From NCBI GenBank assembly GCA_000509105.1, contig BAIF02000035.1, forward strand, positions 1-64,000: a DNA stretch of 64,000 bases, read 5' to 3'. How positions within the stretch are numbered: the first letter of the stretch is position 1; every line of letters starts with the position of its first letter. The notes under the pieces were generated by a model that did not search any database, was not told the origin of the DNA, and saw only the letters and a list, made by a program, of their open reading frames with translations. Shown here piece after piece: positions 19,646 through 26,540 of the stretch. The translations under genes and the position numbers were made by a program. The DNA comes from Clostridiales bacterium VE202-21 (GTDB lineage: Bacteria > Bacillota > Clostridia > Lachnospirales > Lachnospiraceae).

Positions 19646-19674
19646 TTGAGATGAGATGAGACTTATGCTAGAAT
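19646..19674 (+). promoter_or_regulatory. Promoter of the type I toxin mRNA
   Basis: TTGAGA (19646-19651), 17 bp, TAGAAT (19669-19674), with the extended -10 bases TATGC just upstream. The predicted transcription start (about 19681) falls on the first base of the 14-nt arm that pairs with the mRNA 3' end. Confidence 0.65.
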
Positions 19675-19680
19675 CATTGC

Positions 19681-19926
19681 AAGAACAACCGTAAACAGGG
19701 TGGTTGGCCTCCCGTTCTTATTACATAGAAGGGAGGTGGTGCAAATGGATAAAAAACCGTTTGATTTTAAGGATCTCATGCAATTTGGAATGTTCCTGAT
19801 TGCACTGCTGACCTTTATTTATCTTATGAGCCATTAGCATAAGAAAATCCACCCTGCTACTTTGACCGGTACTGGGTGGAGTTTCTTATTCCATTATTTT
19901 AAAGGTCAACCATTACGGTTGTTCTT
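19681..19926 (+). ncRNA. Type I toxin mRNA with pairing 5' and 3' ends
   Basis: The 5' arm AAGAACAACCGTAA (19681-19694) is the exact reverse complement of TTACGGTTGTTCTT at 19913-19926. The adjacent GGTTGGCC and GGTCAACC extend the pairing with one G-U. An inner hairpin, AAGAAAATCCACCC with GGGTGGAGTTTCTT (19841-19888), lies after the toxin stop and could terminate in either direction. End-to-end pairing that hides the toxin ribosome site until processing is known for TxpA/BsrG- and AapA-type mRNAs. Confidence 0.65.
19745..19837 (+). CDS. TxpA/holin-like small toxin (30 aa)
   Basis: A 30-residue peptide with a charged start (MDKKPFDFKDL) and one hydrophobic helix (FGMFLIALLTFIYLM). This is the pattern of the putative holin-like toxin family that includes TxpA/BsrG-type type I toxins, in which F-x-x-F-LIALLT-x-I is typical. 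GGGAGGTGG lies seven bases before the ATG. Such peptides damage or depolarise the membrane when over-expressed and are held back by an antisense RNA. The gene is flanked by complementary RNA ends and faced by a minus-strand promoter, both expected for this class. The gene is too short for usual gene finders. Confidence 0.75.
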   Translation: MDKKPFDFKDLMQFGMFLIALLTFIYLMSH

Positions 19927-19943
19927 ACTATATAAATAATATA
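19841..19943 (-). ncRNA. Putative antisense antitoxin RNA and its promoter region
   Basis: On the minus strand a promoter TTGCAC (19966-19961), 17 bp, TATATT (19943-19938) predicts a start near 19931. The RNA would run leftward over the toxin mRNA 3' region and could end at the shared hairpin 19888-19841. It would be perfectly complementary to the toxin mRNA tail. The overlap at 3' ends matches the txpA/RatA arrangement. Confidence 0.5.
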
Positions 19944-20022
19944 TCACAAAAATAATGGGTGTGCAATCCAAGGATTTATTTTGAAATAAAAATTTAGAAT
20001 ATGACAGGTGGGACCGTTTATT

Positions 20023-20679
20023 ATGAAGGAATTACTGAAAAGGACGCTTCCCTTTTGGGATGACTTAACAAAAAGGGAACAGGACGCACTGGCGCAGCGG
20101 GTAGTAGAAAGTACATATGAGAAAGGCACAATCCTTCATTATGGAGGACGGGAATGTGCCGGTGTGCAGATTATCAAATCCGGTCAGGCCAGAGTCTATG
20201 TGACTTCCCCCGGCGGGGGCGAGATTACGCTGTTCAGGCTGGTGGATGAAGACGTCAGTATCCTGAGCGCGGCATGTATGATGAAGGGACTGGATATTGA
20301 ACTGGATATGGAGCTGGAGCAGGATTCTGTCATTTGTACAATTCCCAAAGGAGCATACAGGGAGATCAGCGAGCAGAACGCGAAGGTTAAGGACTACACT
20401 CTGGAAATGATTTCTGAAAAATTTTCGGATATCATGTGGCTGTTTAACCAGTACGTATTCTCCAATGTAGCCTCCAGGCTGGCGGATACAATACTCGAAC
20501 ACCGCTCACTGGCAGGTTCTGATACCCTCAAAATCACCCACGATGCCCTGGCACGCGATATCGGAACCGCCAGAGAAGTCGTGACCAGGCTGCTAAAACA
20601 ATTTCAGACAGACGGTCTGGTAAAACTTACACGCGGCCACATTGAAGTATTGGATGCGGCAAAATTGGGCAAAGTATAA
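20023..20679 (+). CDS. Crp/Fnr-family transcription regulator
   Basis: A 218-residue regulator with an N-terminal cyclic-nucleotide-like beta-roll (about 15-125), a long dimer helix (about 125-145), and a C-terminal winged helix with the recognition segment TAREVVTRLLKQFQTDGLV. There is no N-terminal cysteine cluster as in FNR, so oxygen sensing by Fe-S is not supported. The effector is unknown. An in-frame GTG lies at 20008, but AGGTGG at 20006-20011 favours ATG 20023. A CRP-like palindrome stands in front of the next gene, trxA, so trxA is a plausible target. Confidence 0.8.
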   Translation: MKELLKRTLPFWDDLTKREQDALAQRVVESTYEKGTILHYGGRECAGVQIIKSGQARVYVTSPGGGEITLFRLVDEDVSILSAACMMKGLDIELDMELEQDSVICTIPKGAYREISEQNAKVKDYTLEMISEKFSDIMWLFNQYVFSNVASRLADTILEHRSLAGSDTLKITHDALARDIGTAREVVTRLLKQFQTDGLVKLTRGHIEVLDAAKLGKV

Positions 20680-20694
20680 ATAAGAAGCCTGTTT

Positions 20695-20735
20695 TGTGAT
20701 TATGTCACAGAAAGAATAATAGATTATGTTATACT
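20695..20735 (+). promoter_or_regulatory. CRP-like operator at -40 of the trxA promoter
   Basis: The palindrome TGTGATTATGTCACA (20695-20709) has TGTGA/TCACA arms with a 5-bp spacer. A -10 box TATACT (20730-20735) has no good -35, and the palindrome centre falls near -40 from the predicted start. That is the class II activator position. Confidence 0.55.
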
Positions 20736-20809
20736 TACAATATAAACAAAGCAAACAATTCTTACTCAACTAAAATAGTGAGCATCTAAATTAAAGGAGG
20801 AAACAAATT

Positions 20810-21118
20810 ATGGCAGTTATAAAACTTACAGCACAGAATTTCGAGCAGGAGGTAGTAAACTCAGAAAAGCCGGTACTGGTAGACTTTTATGCAGACTGGT
20901 GCGGCCCATGTAAAATGATGGCTCCTGTAGTAGAAGAAATCGCAGAAGAAAAAGAAGATGCAAAAGTGTGCAAGCTGAACATCGATGAAGAGATGGAAAT
21001 TGCACAAAAATATGGAGTAATGAGCATACCTACACTCATGGTATTCAAAGACGGAAAAGTTGTAAAAAAAGATTTGGGGGCAAAACCCAAAAGCGCAGTC
21101 CTCTCCATGTTCGAGTAG
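20810..21118 (+). CDS. trxA: Thioredoxin
   Basis: A 102-residue cytosolic dithiol-disulfide reductant. The redox motif WCGPCK is at about residues 28-33 and the cis-proline in MSIPTL. The length is normal. AAAGGAGG lies eight bases before the ATG. It is monocistronic by layout, preceded by a Crp/Fnr regulator gene with a CRP-like operator between them, and followed at once by a large fold-back element. Confidence 0.95.
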   Translation: MAVIKLTAQNFEQEVVNSEKPVLVDFYADWCGPCKMMAPVVEEIAEEKEDAKVCKLNIDEEMEIAQKYGVMSIPTLMVFKDGKVVKKDLGAKPKSAVLSMFE

Positions 21119-21127
21119 AGGGGGATG

Positions 21128-21437
21128 TGAAGGAGAGGATGGCTGGTATGGGGACGCTGTGGGGAATCGTGACAGGGGTCTCTGGGATGCGGCATTACGG
21201 CATAACAGCCTCTAATCAAAATAAAAGCCAACATGATGAACACCGCCGACAAACACGGGAATGCCGGATGCATTCCCGCTTGAGTCGGCTTGACAGCAGG
21301 ACTGGCAGTCCTGCTGTCAGTTCATATGTTGGCTTTTATTTTGATGAAGAGGCTGTAATGCCATAATGAAGCATCCCAAAGACCCCTGTCACGATTCCCC
21401 ACAGCTGGCGCATCCGGCAGACAGAAACCCTCCTTCA
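21128..21437. repeat. Fold-back element I (conserved-end family)
   Basis: Starts nine bases after the trxA stop. The outer arms TGAAGGAG/CTCCTTCA pair. Next come TGGTATGGGGACGC (21144-21157) and, on the other arm, GCTGGCGCATCCG (21404-21416). A helix of about 85 bp with roughly 7-8 differences follows (21156-21240 with 21322-21405). The head holds two hairpins: GCCGAC/GTCGGC enclosing CGGGAATGC/GCATTCCCG, and the 13-bp TGACAGCAGGACT stem. There are open frames inside, but none with a ribosome site or family match. Confidence 0.85.
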
Positions 21438-21450
21438 CGGGGGTGCCCCG

Positions 21451-21587
21451 GCAGACGGGAGCTGCGGATGTGTACGGGATACAAGGCACTTACAGAAAGC
21501 AGACGTTCGTATTACATAACATAGCATAATACATAACGGAAAAATAAAGCACCTTGCATCCAGCCAACATCCGCTGCCCCCGTCTGC
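21451..21587. repeat. Imperfect inverted repeat II
   Basis: Arms GCAGACGGGAGCTGCGGATG and CATCCGCTGCCCCCGTCTGC pair, and the pairing continues through GGGATACAAGGCACT/AGCACCTTGCATCC to an AT-rich centre with GTATTA/TAATAC. Arms are about 60 bp. It lacks the conserved end pair of elements I, III, IV and V, so it is kept separate. Confidence 0.65.
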
Positions 21588-21595
21588 AACCCTCC

Positions 21596-21850
21596 CTGGT
21601 GGTGATCTTCCGGCTGGATGAAGCCAGCCTGTCTGGAATGGGGAGGGAAAGCCCGCCGGGAGAAAAGGTGAGGGGGCTGGAAGCATAGAGCGCACGGTTA
21701 GAAGTCCTTACGCAAAAGAAGCCGCCCGCGAGGGATGGAAAGTGATTTTCCAAAATCACTTTCCAGGACAACCTAAAACGAGAAAGCATCAGGCTTTCCC
21801 TCCCCATTCCGGACAGGCGTCCCCTTATCCCCCTCCAGATCCACCACCAA
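21596..21850. repeat. Fold-back element III, overlapping the ABC-F gene end
   Basis: Conserved ends in reverse order: GGATGAAGCCAGC (21616-21628) on the left and GCGTCCCCTTATCC (21817-21830) on the right. The inner arms GCCTGTCTGGAATGGGG and CCCCATTCCGGACAGGC differ at one base and extend to 27 bp. The outer arms TGGTGGTGATCT and AGATCCACCACCA also pair. The inside holds a 13-bp hairpin GGAAAGTGATTTT/AAAATCACTTTCC. The right arm supplies the last codons of the ABC-F gene. Confidence 0.75.
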
Positions 21851-23310
21851 AGTTGCCACCTTATTTTGGAATGCCTCGTCGTGTTCTACGAAGATCATTG
21901 TCGGCTGATATTCCCGCAGAAGGTTTTCAATCTGCATACGGGAGAATACGTCGATGAAGTTCATGGGTTCGTCCCAGATGAACAGGTGGGCGGGCTCGCA
22001 GAGGCTTTTGGCGAGCAGGACTTTCTTTTTTTGGCCCTCGCTGTACTCATCTATGTTTTTTTCAAATTGTATTCTGCTGAAATCCAGTTTTCGCAGGAGT
22101 GTTTTAAATAGGGTTTCATCCAGGTTCCATTGCGCGGCAAAATCAGTGAGGTTACCTTTTAGCCAGGAGGTGTCCTGGGAGATATACGATAGTTTCACCT
22201 GGTTTCCGAGATGCAGGCTGCCGGTATATGGAACAGGCTCCCCCAGGATTAACCTGATCAGGCTGGTCTTGCCGCATCCGTTTTTTCCTCTCAGGCAGAT
22301 GCGGTCTCCCTGACGTACTGTGAAATTGATATTCTGGCAGACGGGCGTATCTTTGTAGGCGATACAGATGTCTTCCATAGAGAGCAGTACGCTTGTGTGG
22401 TAGCGCAGCGGATTGAGTTTAAGATCATCGGCTGTCTCGATGTTTTTCAGGAGATGCTCTTTTTCGGAGATCGCGTTTTGCTGCCGCTTTTGTGTGGACT
22501 TGGACCGCTTCATCATCTTGGCAGACTGGCGGCCGATATGGCCTCTGTCCGGGCGAAGGCCGGCTATACGGGTTCCGGTTTTGGTACCTTCGATTTTATC
22601 TGACCAGCGTTCGGTTCGCCGGGAAGCCTCCTCCAGGCGCCGAATATCCTGCTTTAGCTGGACATTGCGTTCCAGTTCCATTTTATCCTGCGCTTCTTTA
22701 TTGGCAAACCAGGAAGTAAAGGTTCCTTTCTGTATCTCGATGTCCGCTTTATTGATGGAGAGAACATGGTCTATGCATTCGTCCAAAAAGGCACGGTCAT
22801 GGGAGACCAGGATAAAGCCGCTTTTGCTGCTCAAGTACCGGGCAACTTTTTCCCGGGCTCTGATATCCAGATGGTTTGTGGGCTCATCGATGAGTAAAAT
22901 GCATTTTCTTTTAAGAACAGTGCCGCTAAAAGTACTTTTGTGCGCTCTCCGTTGCTGAGGGAAGAAAAGGGGCGGTACAGGATTTCGGGATCAGCGTCCA
23001 GCAGGTTAAGTTCTTTGCATATCTGCCAGTTCTCTGCAAGGGGATTGACATCCTCTATGATTGAAAGCGTCATTTCCTCCGGATGTTCTACCGGATAGGG
23101 AAAATATTCAAAATCTACACTGGCTGAAATCGTGCCGCTGTAGTCGTATTTCCCAAGCAGAAGATTGAGAAATGTGGTCTTTCCGCGTCCGTTTCTGCCG
23201 ATAAATCCCAGCTTCCAGTCTGTGTCTATCTGAAAAGAAACATCTTCGAAGATAGGATCAAAGCTTGTATCATATGAAAAAGTTAAATTTGTTATTTGAA
23301 TTCTTGACAT
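21773..23310 (-). CDS. Lsa-type ABC-F protein, frameshifted near 22905
   Basis: An antibiotic-resistance-type ABC-F ATPase that would act on the ribosome. The first domain has Walker A GRNGRGKT, signature LSNGERTK, and an N terminus with the Lsa/Vga-like pattern FSYDTSFDPIFEDV. The second has GKNGCGKTS, YSEGQKKK and WDEPMNFIDV. The inter-domain linker (KMMKRSKS region) is present. After FLKENAF the frame breaks: GCATTTTACTC has one T fewer than the expected TTTTT run. Restoring it gives LLIDEPTNHLDI, so the break removes Walker B of domain 1. The corrected product is about 512 residues. The last 18 or so codons come from fold-back element III, so the native C terminus has been replaced. GGAGG lies eight bases before the ATG. 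The upstream leader points to drug-induced expression. Confidence 0.8.
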
Positions 23311-23386
23311 AAGGCATACCTCCGTATCTGTGTTCTGACATATGTGATGTTCTCCCCCTCCTGCGGCGGGCAGGACAGGGATACGT

Positions 23387-23424
23387 AAAAAGAAAGCCGC
23401 AGAAAAGTTAATTCCTGCGGCTTC
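23387..23424 (-). terminator. Attenuator terminator in the ABC-F leader
   Basis: On the minus strand GAAGCCGCAGG pairs with CTGCGGCTTTC, followed by TTTTT, about 75 bases before the ABC-F start. A second GCCGCAGG lies just downstream (near 23362) and could pair with the 3' arm CTGCGGC instead, giving an alternative fold. Confidence 0.7.
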
Positions 23425-23612
23425 TGATCCAATATGGCATTCAGATACTCTGTTAAAACGCCAGTCCTCTAAACGGAGCGCGCTGAGAGCATGCGAGTCA
23501 ATGACTGCTGTCTATCAAGTGAAGAGAAGCAAATGAATGAACCTTTCTGCGATTGCACAACAAAAAAACGGACCAAGTCCCCGTGTCAGCACATTTTGTT
23601 ATGCGGTATAAA

Positions 23613-23633
23613 TTAGCAGAAAAAATTCTTCAT
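23613..23633 (-). CDS. Leader peptide MKNFFC upstream of the ABC-F gene
   Basis: A seven-codon frame, ATG to TAA, encoding MKNFFC. AGGAGA (23646-23641) stands seven bases before the ATG. It is the first translatable frame of the predicted transcript, and the attenuator terminator lies about 190 bases downstream. Short uORFs of this kind, where a drug-stalled ribosome prevents terminator formation, are known for vmlR, lsa-type and other ABC-F genes. Confidence 0.6.
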   Translation of the reverse strand: MKNFFC

Positions 23634-23669
23634 CTTAACATCTCCTATCTGTGATTTTAATCTGAAATT

Positions 23670-23698
23670 ATCGTAGCAGATATCAATCTAAAAGTCAA
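23670..23698 (-). promoter_or_regulatory. Promoter of the ABC-F transcript
   Basis: Minus strand -35 TTGACT (23698-23693), 17 bp, -10 TACGAT (23675-23670). The start would be near 23663, giving a leader of about 350 bases that contains the uORF and the terminator. The remaining 23699-23941 has no recognised feature beyond AT-rich sequence before the next plus-strand gene. Confidence 0.6.
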
Positions 23699-23941
23699 CG
23701 ATGGGATTTTTCATGTATCATACATTTACGGGCCAGAATCTCATTTATTTTTTCTGCTGCGTGTATTTTGAAGTGCCAATAGAGATTTGGAAATATTATT
23801 TCTATGGCAATTGTTTTATAAAGGCTTTATAATATACCTACGGAGATTGAATAATACCCGTGATTGTAAAATAGCAATATATAAAATGATCAAGCGGATA
23901 AGCCAATGGTACATATAGATGCTGAATAGGAGAAGATAGAG

Positions 23942-25657
23942 ATGAAAATGGAGAACAGTGGAAAACGGGATCAGGAACGAGACGCTATTCTGAGGCTGGT
24001 TCCCGCGGGTATGATACGGCTGGATGCACGGGATCTGTGTTCGATTTTATGGTATAATGACATTTTCCTGGAAATGATCGAATATACCAGGGAACAGTTT
24101 GAAGAGGAGCTCCATAGCCAATGCACCTATCTGCATCCGGAGGATTTCAAACGTGCAAGCGTATTGGCTGGCAATCTGACAGAGTCCGGAGAGCATGTTG
24201 TATTCGAGGTAAGGGCATATACACGCTCCAAAGCAGAAAGAATCTGGACCATATCGCTTTGTTATGTTAGTGGGGAAGACTGCGGGGACGGTATTCCGTC
24301 TTACTATAGCATCGGCCTGGACATTACGGGTGAAAGAAAGAAGATAGAGCCGCTGCAGCACATTGCGGAGAAAGATTCTTTGACCGGGATTTATAACCGT
24401 GCGGAGACAGAGAAGCAGATTAAGAGGTATATTGTGGAAAACAGTAATGCCATGGGCGCATTATTTATGATCGATACAGATAATTTTAAACAGATCAATG
24501 ATACGAACGGACATATGGTCGGGGATATCGTCCTGGCTGAGATGGCGGCTGGGATGAAGGGACTGATGCGGGAAAGCGATATTGTGGGCAGAATCGGTGG
24601 AGATGAGTTTATCATTTTTATGAAGAACATTGTAACACCTAAGGATGCGGAGAAAAAGGCGGAGGATCTTCTGCGCATGTTCCGGCACTTGTTTGAGAAG
24701 GAGAAAAGTCCGGTGTGTATCACATGCAGCATCGGGGCAGCGATTTACCCCAGGGACGGGCGGACATTTAAGGAAATGTACAGAAAGGCCGACCTGGCCT
24801 TATACCAGGCAAAAAGTCAGGGGAAGAATCATTATGTCATTTATGACTGTAATAAGGCATATGAGCTGGGAATGATGGAATACAGTTCACCCAAGACAGC
24901 GATTGAATCGGAAAACAGATATGCTAAAAGCGGTGATAATCTGGCCAGGTATGTATTCCGGATTCTATATCAGGCGGAGAATGTGGATCAGGCGGTTAAT
25001 GCGGTCTTAGAAGTTGTAGGGAAACAATTTGATGTAAGCAGGGCCTATGTATTTGAAAATACCAGCGATGGAAAGTATACTACGAATACTTATGAGTGGT
25101 GCAGCAAAGGCATTGAGCCTGAGATTGACAATCTGAAAAATCTTGAGTTTAAAGATTATGGTGATTATGAGAAGCTTTTTGGGGAAGATTCCATTTTTTA
25201 CTGCCGTGATATTCATACCCTGAAACCTGAACAGGAAGAGCTGCTGGCCAGACAGAAAATACATTCCACCCTGCAGTGTGCCTACTGGGATGAGAAGGTT
25301 TTCAGTGGGTTTGTCGGATTTGATGAGTGTACCGGCCTGCGTTTGTGGACGCAGGAAGAGGTGAGCACACTGTCGCTGATATCCCAGGTTCTGTCCATTT
25401 TCCTGCAGAGTAAGAAGGTAAAAAAAGTAAATCAGGAGATGCAGCAGTATCAGACGGTTTTGAACAGCCTGGACGAATGTATTTACGTGGTTGAAAAGGA
25501 AGAGGGGGTATTACTGTATGGAAACAGGAAATTCAGAGAACTGTATCCGGAGTGTAAACTCGGACATTCCTGGAGTTCCGGTGGTCCTAGCTTTGAAAAT
25601 CTAAATAAAATGTCAATAGTATGGGAACAGAAAGCTGCTTTTCTATGTATTGAGTGA
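23942..25657 (+). CDS. Diguanylate cyclase (PAS-GGDEF-GAF), decayed C terminus
   Basis: A 571-residue cytosolic signalling enzyme that would make cyclic di-GMP. An N-terminal PAS domain (about 10-135) is followed by a GGDEF domain with the intact motif RIGGDEFIIF. An inhibitory-site RxxD (RESD) lies exactly five residues before GGDEF. A GAF-like domain follows (about 340-495). After it, a second PAS domain starts (SLDECIYVVEKEEG) but is cut short. The last residues IVWEQKAAFLCIE resemble the end of a PAS domain normally continuing EDIT, so an internal part seems deleted. The stop falls against palindrome B2. The GGDEF part should still be functional. Confidence 0.75.
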   Translation: MKMENSGKRDQERDAILRLVPAGMIRLDARDLCSILWYNDIFLEMIEYTREQFEEELHSQCTYLHPEDFKRASVLAGNLTESGEHVVFEVRAYTRSKAERIWTISLCYVSGEDCGDGIPSYYSIGLDITGERKKIEPLQHIAEKDSLTGIYNRAETEKQIKRYIVENSNAMGALFMIDTDNFKQINDTNGHMVGDIVLAEMAAGMKGLMRESDIVGRIGGDEFIIFMKNIVTPKDAEKKAEDLLRMFRHLFEKEKSPVCITCSIGAAIYPRDGRTFKEMYRKADLALYQAKSQGKNHYVIYDCNKAYELGMMEYSSPKTAIESENRYAKSGDNLARYVFRILYQAENVDQAVNAVLEVVGKQFDVSRAYVFENTSDGKYTTNTYEWCSKGIEPEIDNLKNLEFKDYGDYEKLFGEDSIFYCRDIHTLKPEQEELLARQKIHSTLQCAYWDEKVFSGFVGFDECTGLRLWTQEEVSTLSLISQVLSIFLQSKKVKKVNQEMQQYQTVLNSLDECIYVVEKEEGVLLYGNRKFRELYPECKLGHSWSSGGPSFENLNKMSIVWEQKAAFLCIE

Positions 25658-25686
25658 TAACAGTTCAGGCCTGCCTGAACTGTTAC
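25657..25686. repeat. GTAACAGTTCAGG palindrome family, copy B2
   Basis: A near-perfect 30-bp palindrome, ATAACAGTTCAGGCC then TGCCTGAACTGTTAC. It begins at the stop of the truncated diguanylate cyclase, as if an end of that gene had been replaced. Confidence 0.85.
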
Positions 25687-25769
25687 ATTGAGTAAGCGGT
25701 GAGCGCAGGCGAGGTGACTAGAACATAGAAGGGGACGCAGACGGCGTCGGAATAAGGGGAGGCGGATTG

Positions 25770-26477
25770 ATGGCAATGTGGAATCCGTGGCGTGGATGCC
25801 ACAGAAAGAGCGAAGGATGTAAGTACTGTTATATTCATAAAGGAGATAGCAAAAAAGGGGTTGATACGGATCAGGTCGTGCGGACGGACAATTTTTATGC
25901 TCCGGTCGAGAAGAAGAAGTCCGGTGATTATAAGATGAAATCGGGTCAAACGGTATATGTCTGTTTTTCGTCGGACTTTTTGCTCGGGGATGCGGATGAA
26001 TGGCGGGCAGAATGCTGGGATATGATCCGGGAGCGCCAGGATCTGCATTTTTTGTTTCTGACAAAGAGAATTGAACGGTTTCTGCAGTGTATTCCAAAGG
26101 ACTGGGGAGACGGCTATGAGAATGTCACGGTGGGATGTACCATAGAGAATCAAGAGATGGCAGATGCCAGGCTGTCCATATTTTCCGTTCTTCCTATCAG
26201 GCATAAGAACATCATCTGCCAGCCTCTTATTGGCGGTATCCGGCTGGAGCAGTACCTGGAGGGCGTGGAGCTGGTCGTGGCGGGTGGGGAATCCGACAAA
26301 AATGCGCGGCCGCTGGATTATGAATGGATACTTTCTCTGCGGGAACAGTGCATCAGGGCAGGAACACATTTCGAATTCAGACAGTGCGGCACACACTTTA
26401 TCAAGGACGGAAAAATGTACAGATTGGCGGTCCGGGATCTGGGGAGCCAGGCCAGGAAAGCCGGAATCAATGTATAG
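25770..26477 (+). CDS. DUF5131 family protein (radical-SAM-like)
   Basis: A 235-residue protein opening with MWNPWRGCHRKSEGCKYCYIH. The clustered cysteines CxxxxxGCxxCY resemble the radical SAM-like motif of the DUF5131 (phage Gp37/Gp68-like) family. Conserved family segments VCFSSDFLLGDADEWR, FLTKRIERF, and VAGGESDKNARPLDYEW are also present. The biochemical role of the family is not settled. An in-frame TTG at 25767 is less likely as start than ATG 25770, which follows GGGGAGGCGG. The stop is part of palindrome A3. Confidence 0.75.
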   Translation: MAMWNPWRGCHRKSEGCKYCYIHKGDSKKGVDTDQVVRTDNFYAPVEKKKSGDYKMKSGQTVYVCFSSDFLLGDADEWRAECWDMIRERQDLHFLFLTKRIERFLQCIPKDWGDGYENVTVGCTIENQEMADARLSIFSVLPIRHKNIICQPLIGGIRLEQYLEGVELVVAGGESDKNARPLDYEWILSLREQCIRAGTHFEFRQCGTHFIKDGKMYRLAVRDLGSQARKAGINV

Positions 26478-26517
26478 GGGGCAGACCCCGCCGCAAAGGG
26501 GACGGACCCCTTTGAAG
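26475..26517. repeat. GGGGTCAGACCCC palindrome family, copy A3 (degenerate)
   Basis: GGGGGCAGACCCC and GGGGACGGACCCCTTTG units separated by GCCGCAAA. It overlaps the end of the DUF5131 gene and lies just upstream of addB. Confidence 0.7.
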
Positions 26518-26540
26518 TTTTTAGATATTAGGAGGTATGG

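Noticed and set aside
21127..21366. Open frame across fold-back element I
   Set aside because: It lies in the inverted repeat, has no family match, and its sequence is explained by the DNA structure.
25728..25760. A lone GGGGACGC sequence before the DUF5131 gene
   Set aside because: It resembles one end of the fold-back family, but no facing CCAGC/CATCCG end or inverted repeat was found nearby.
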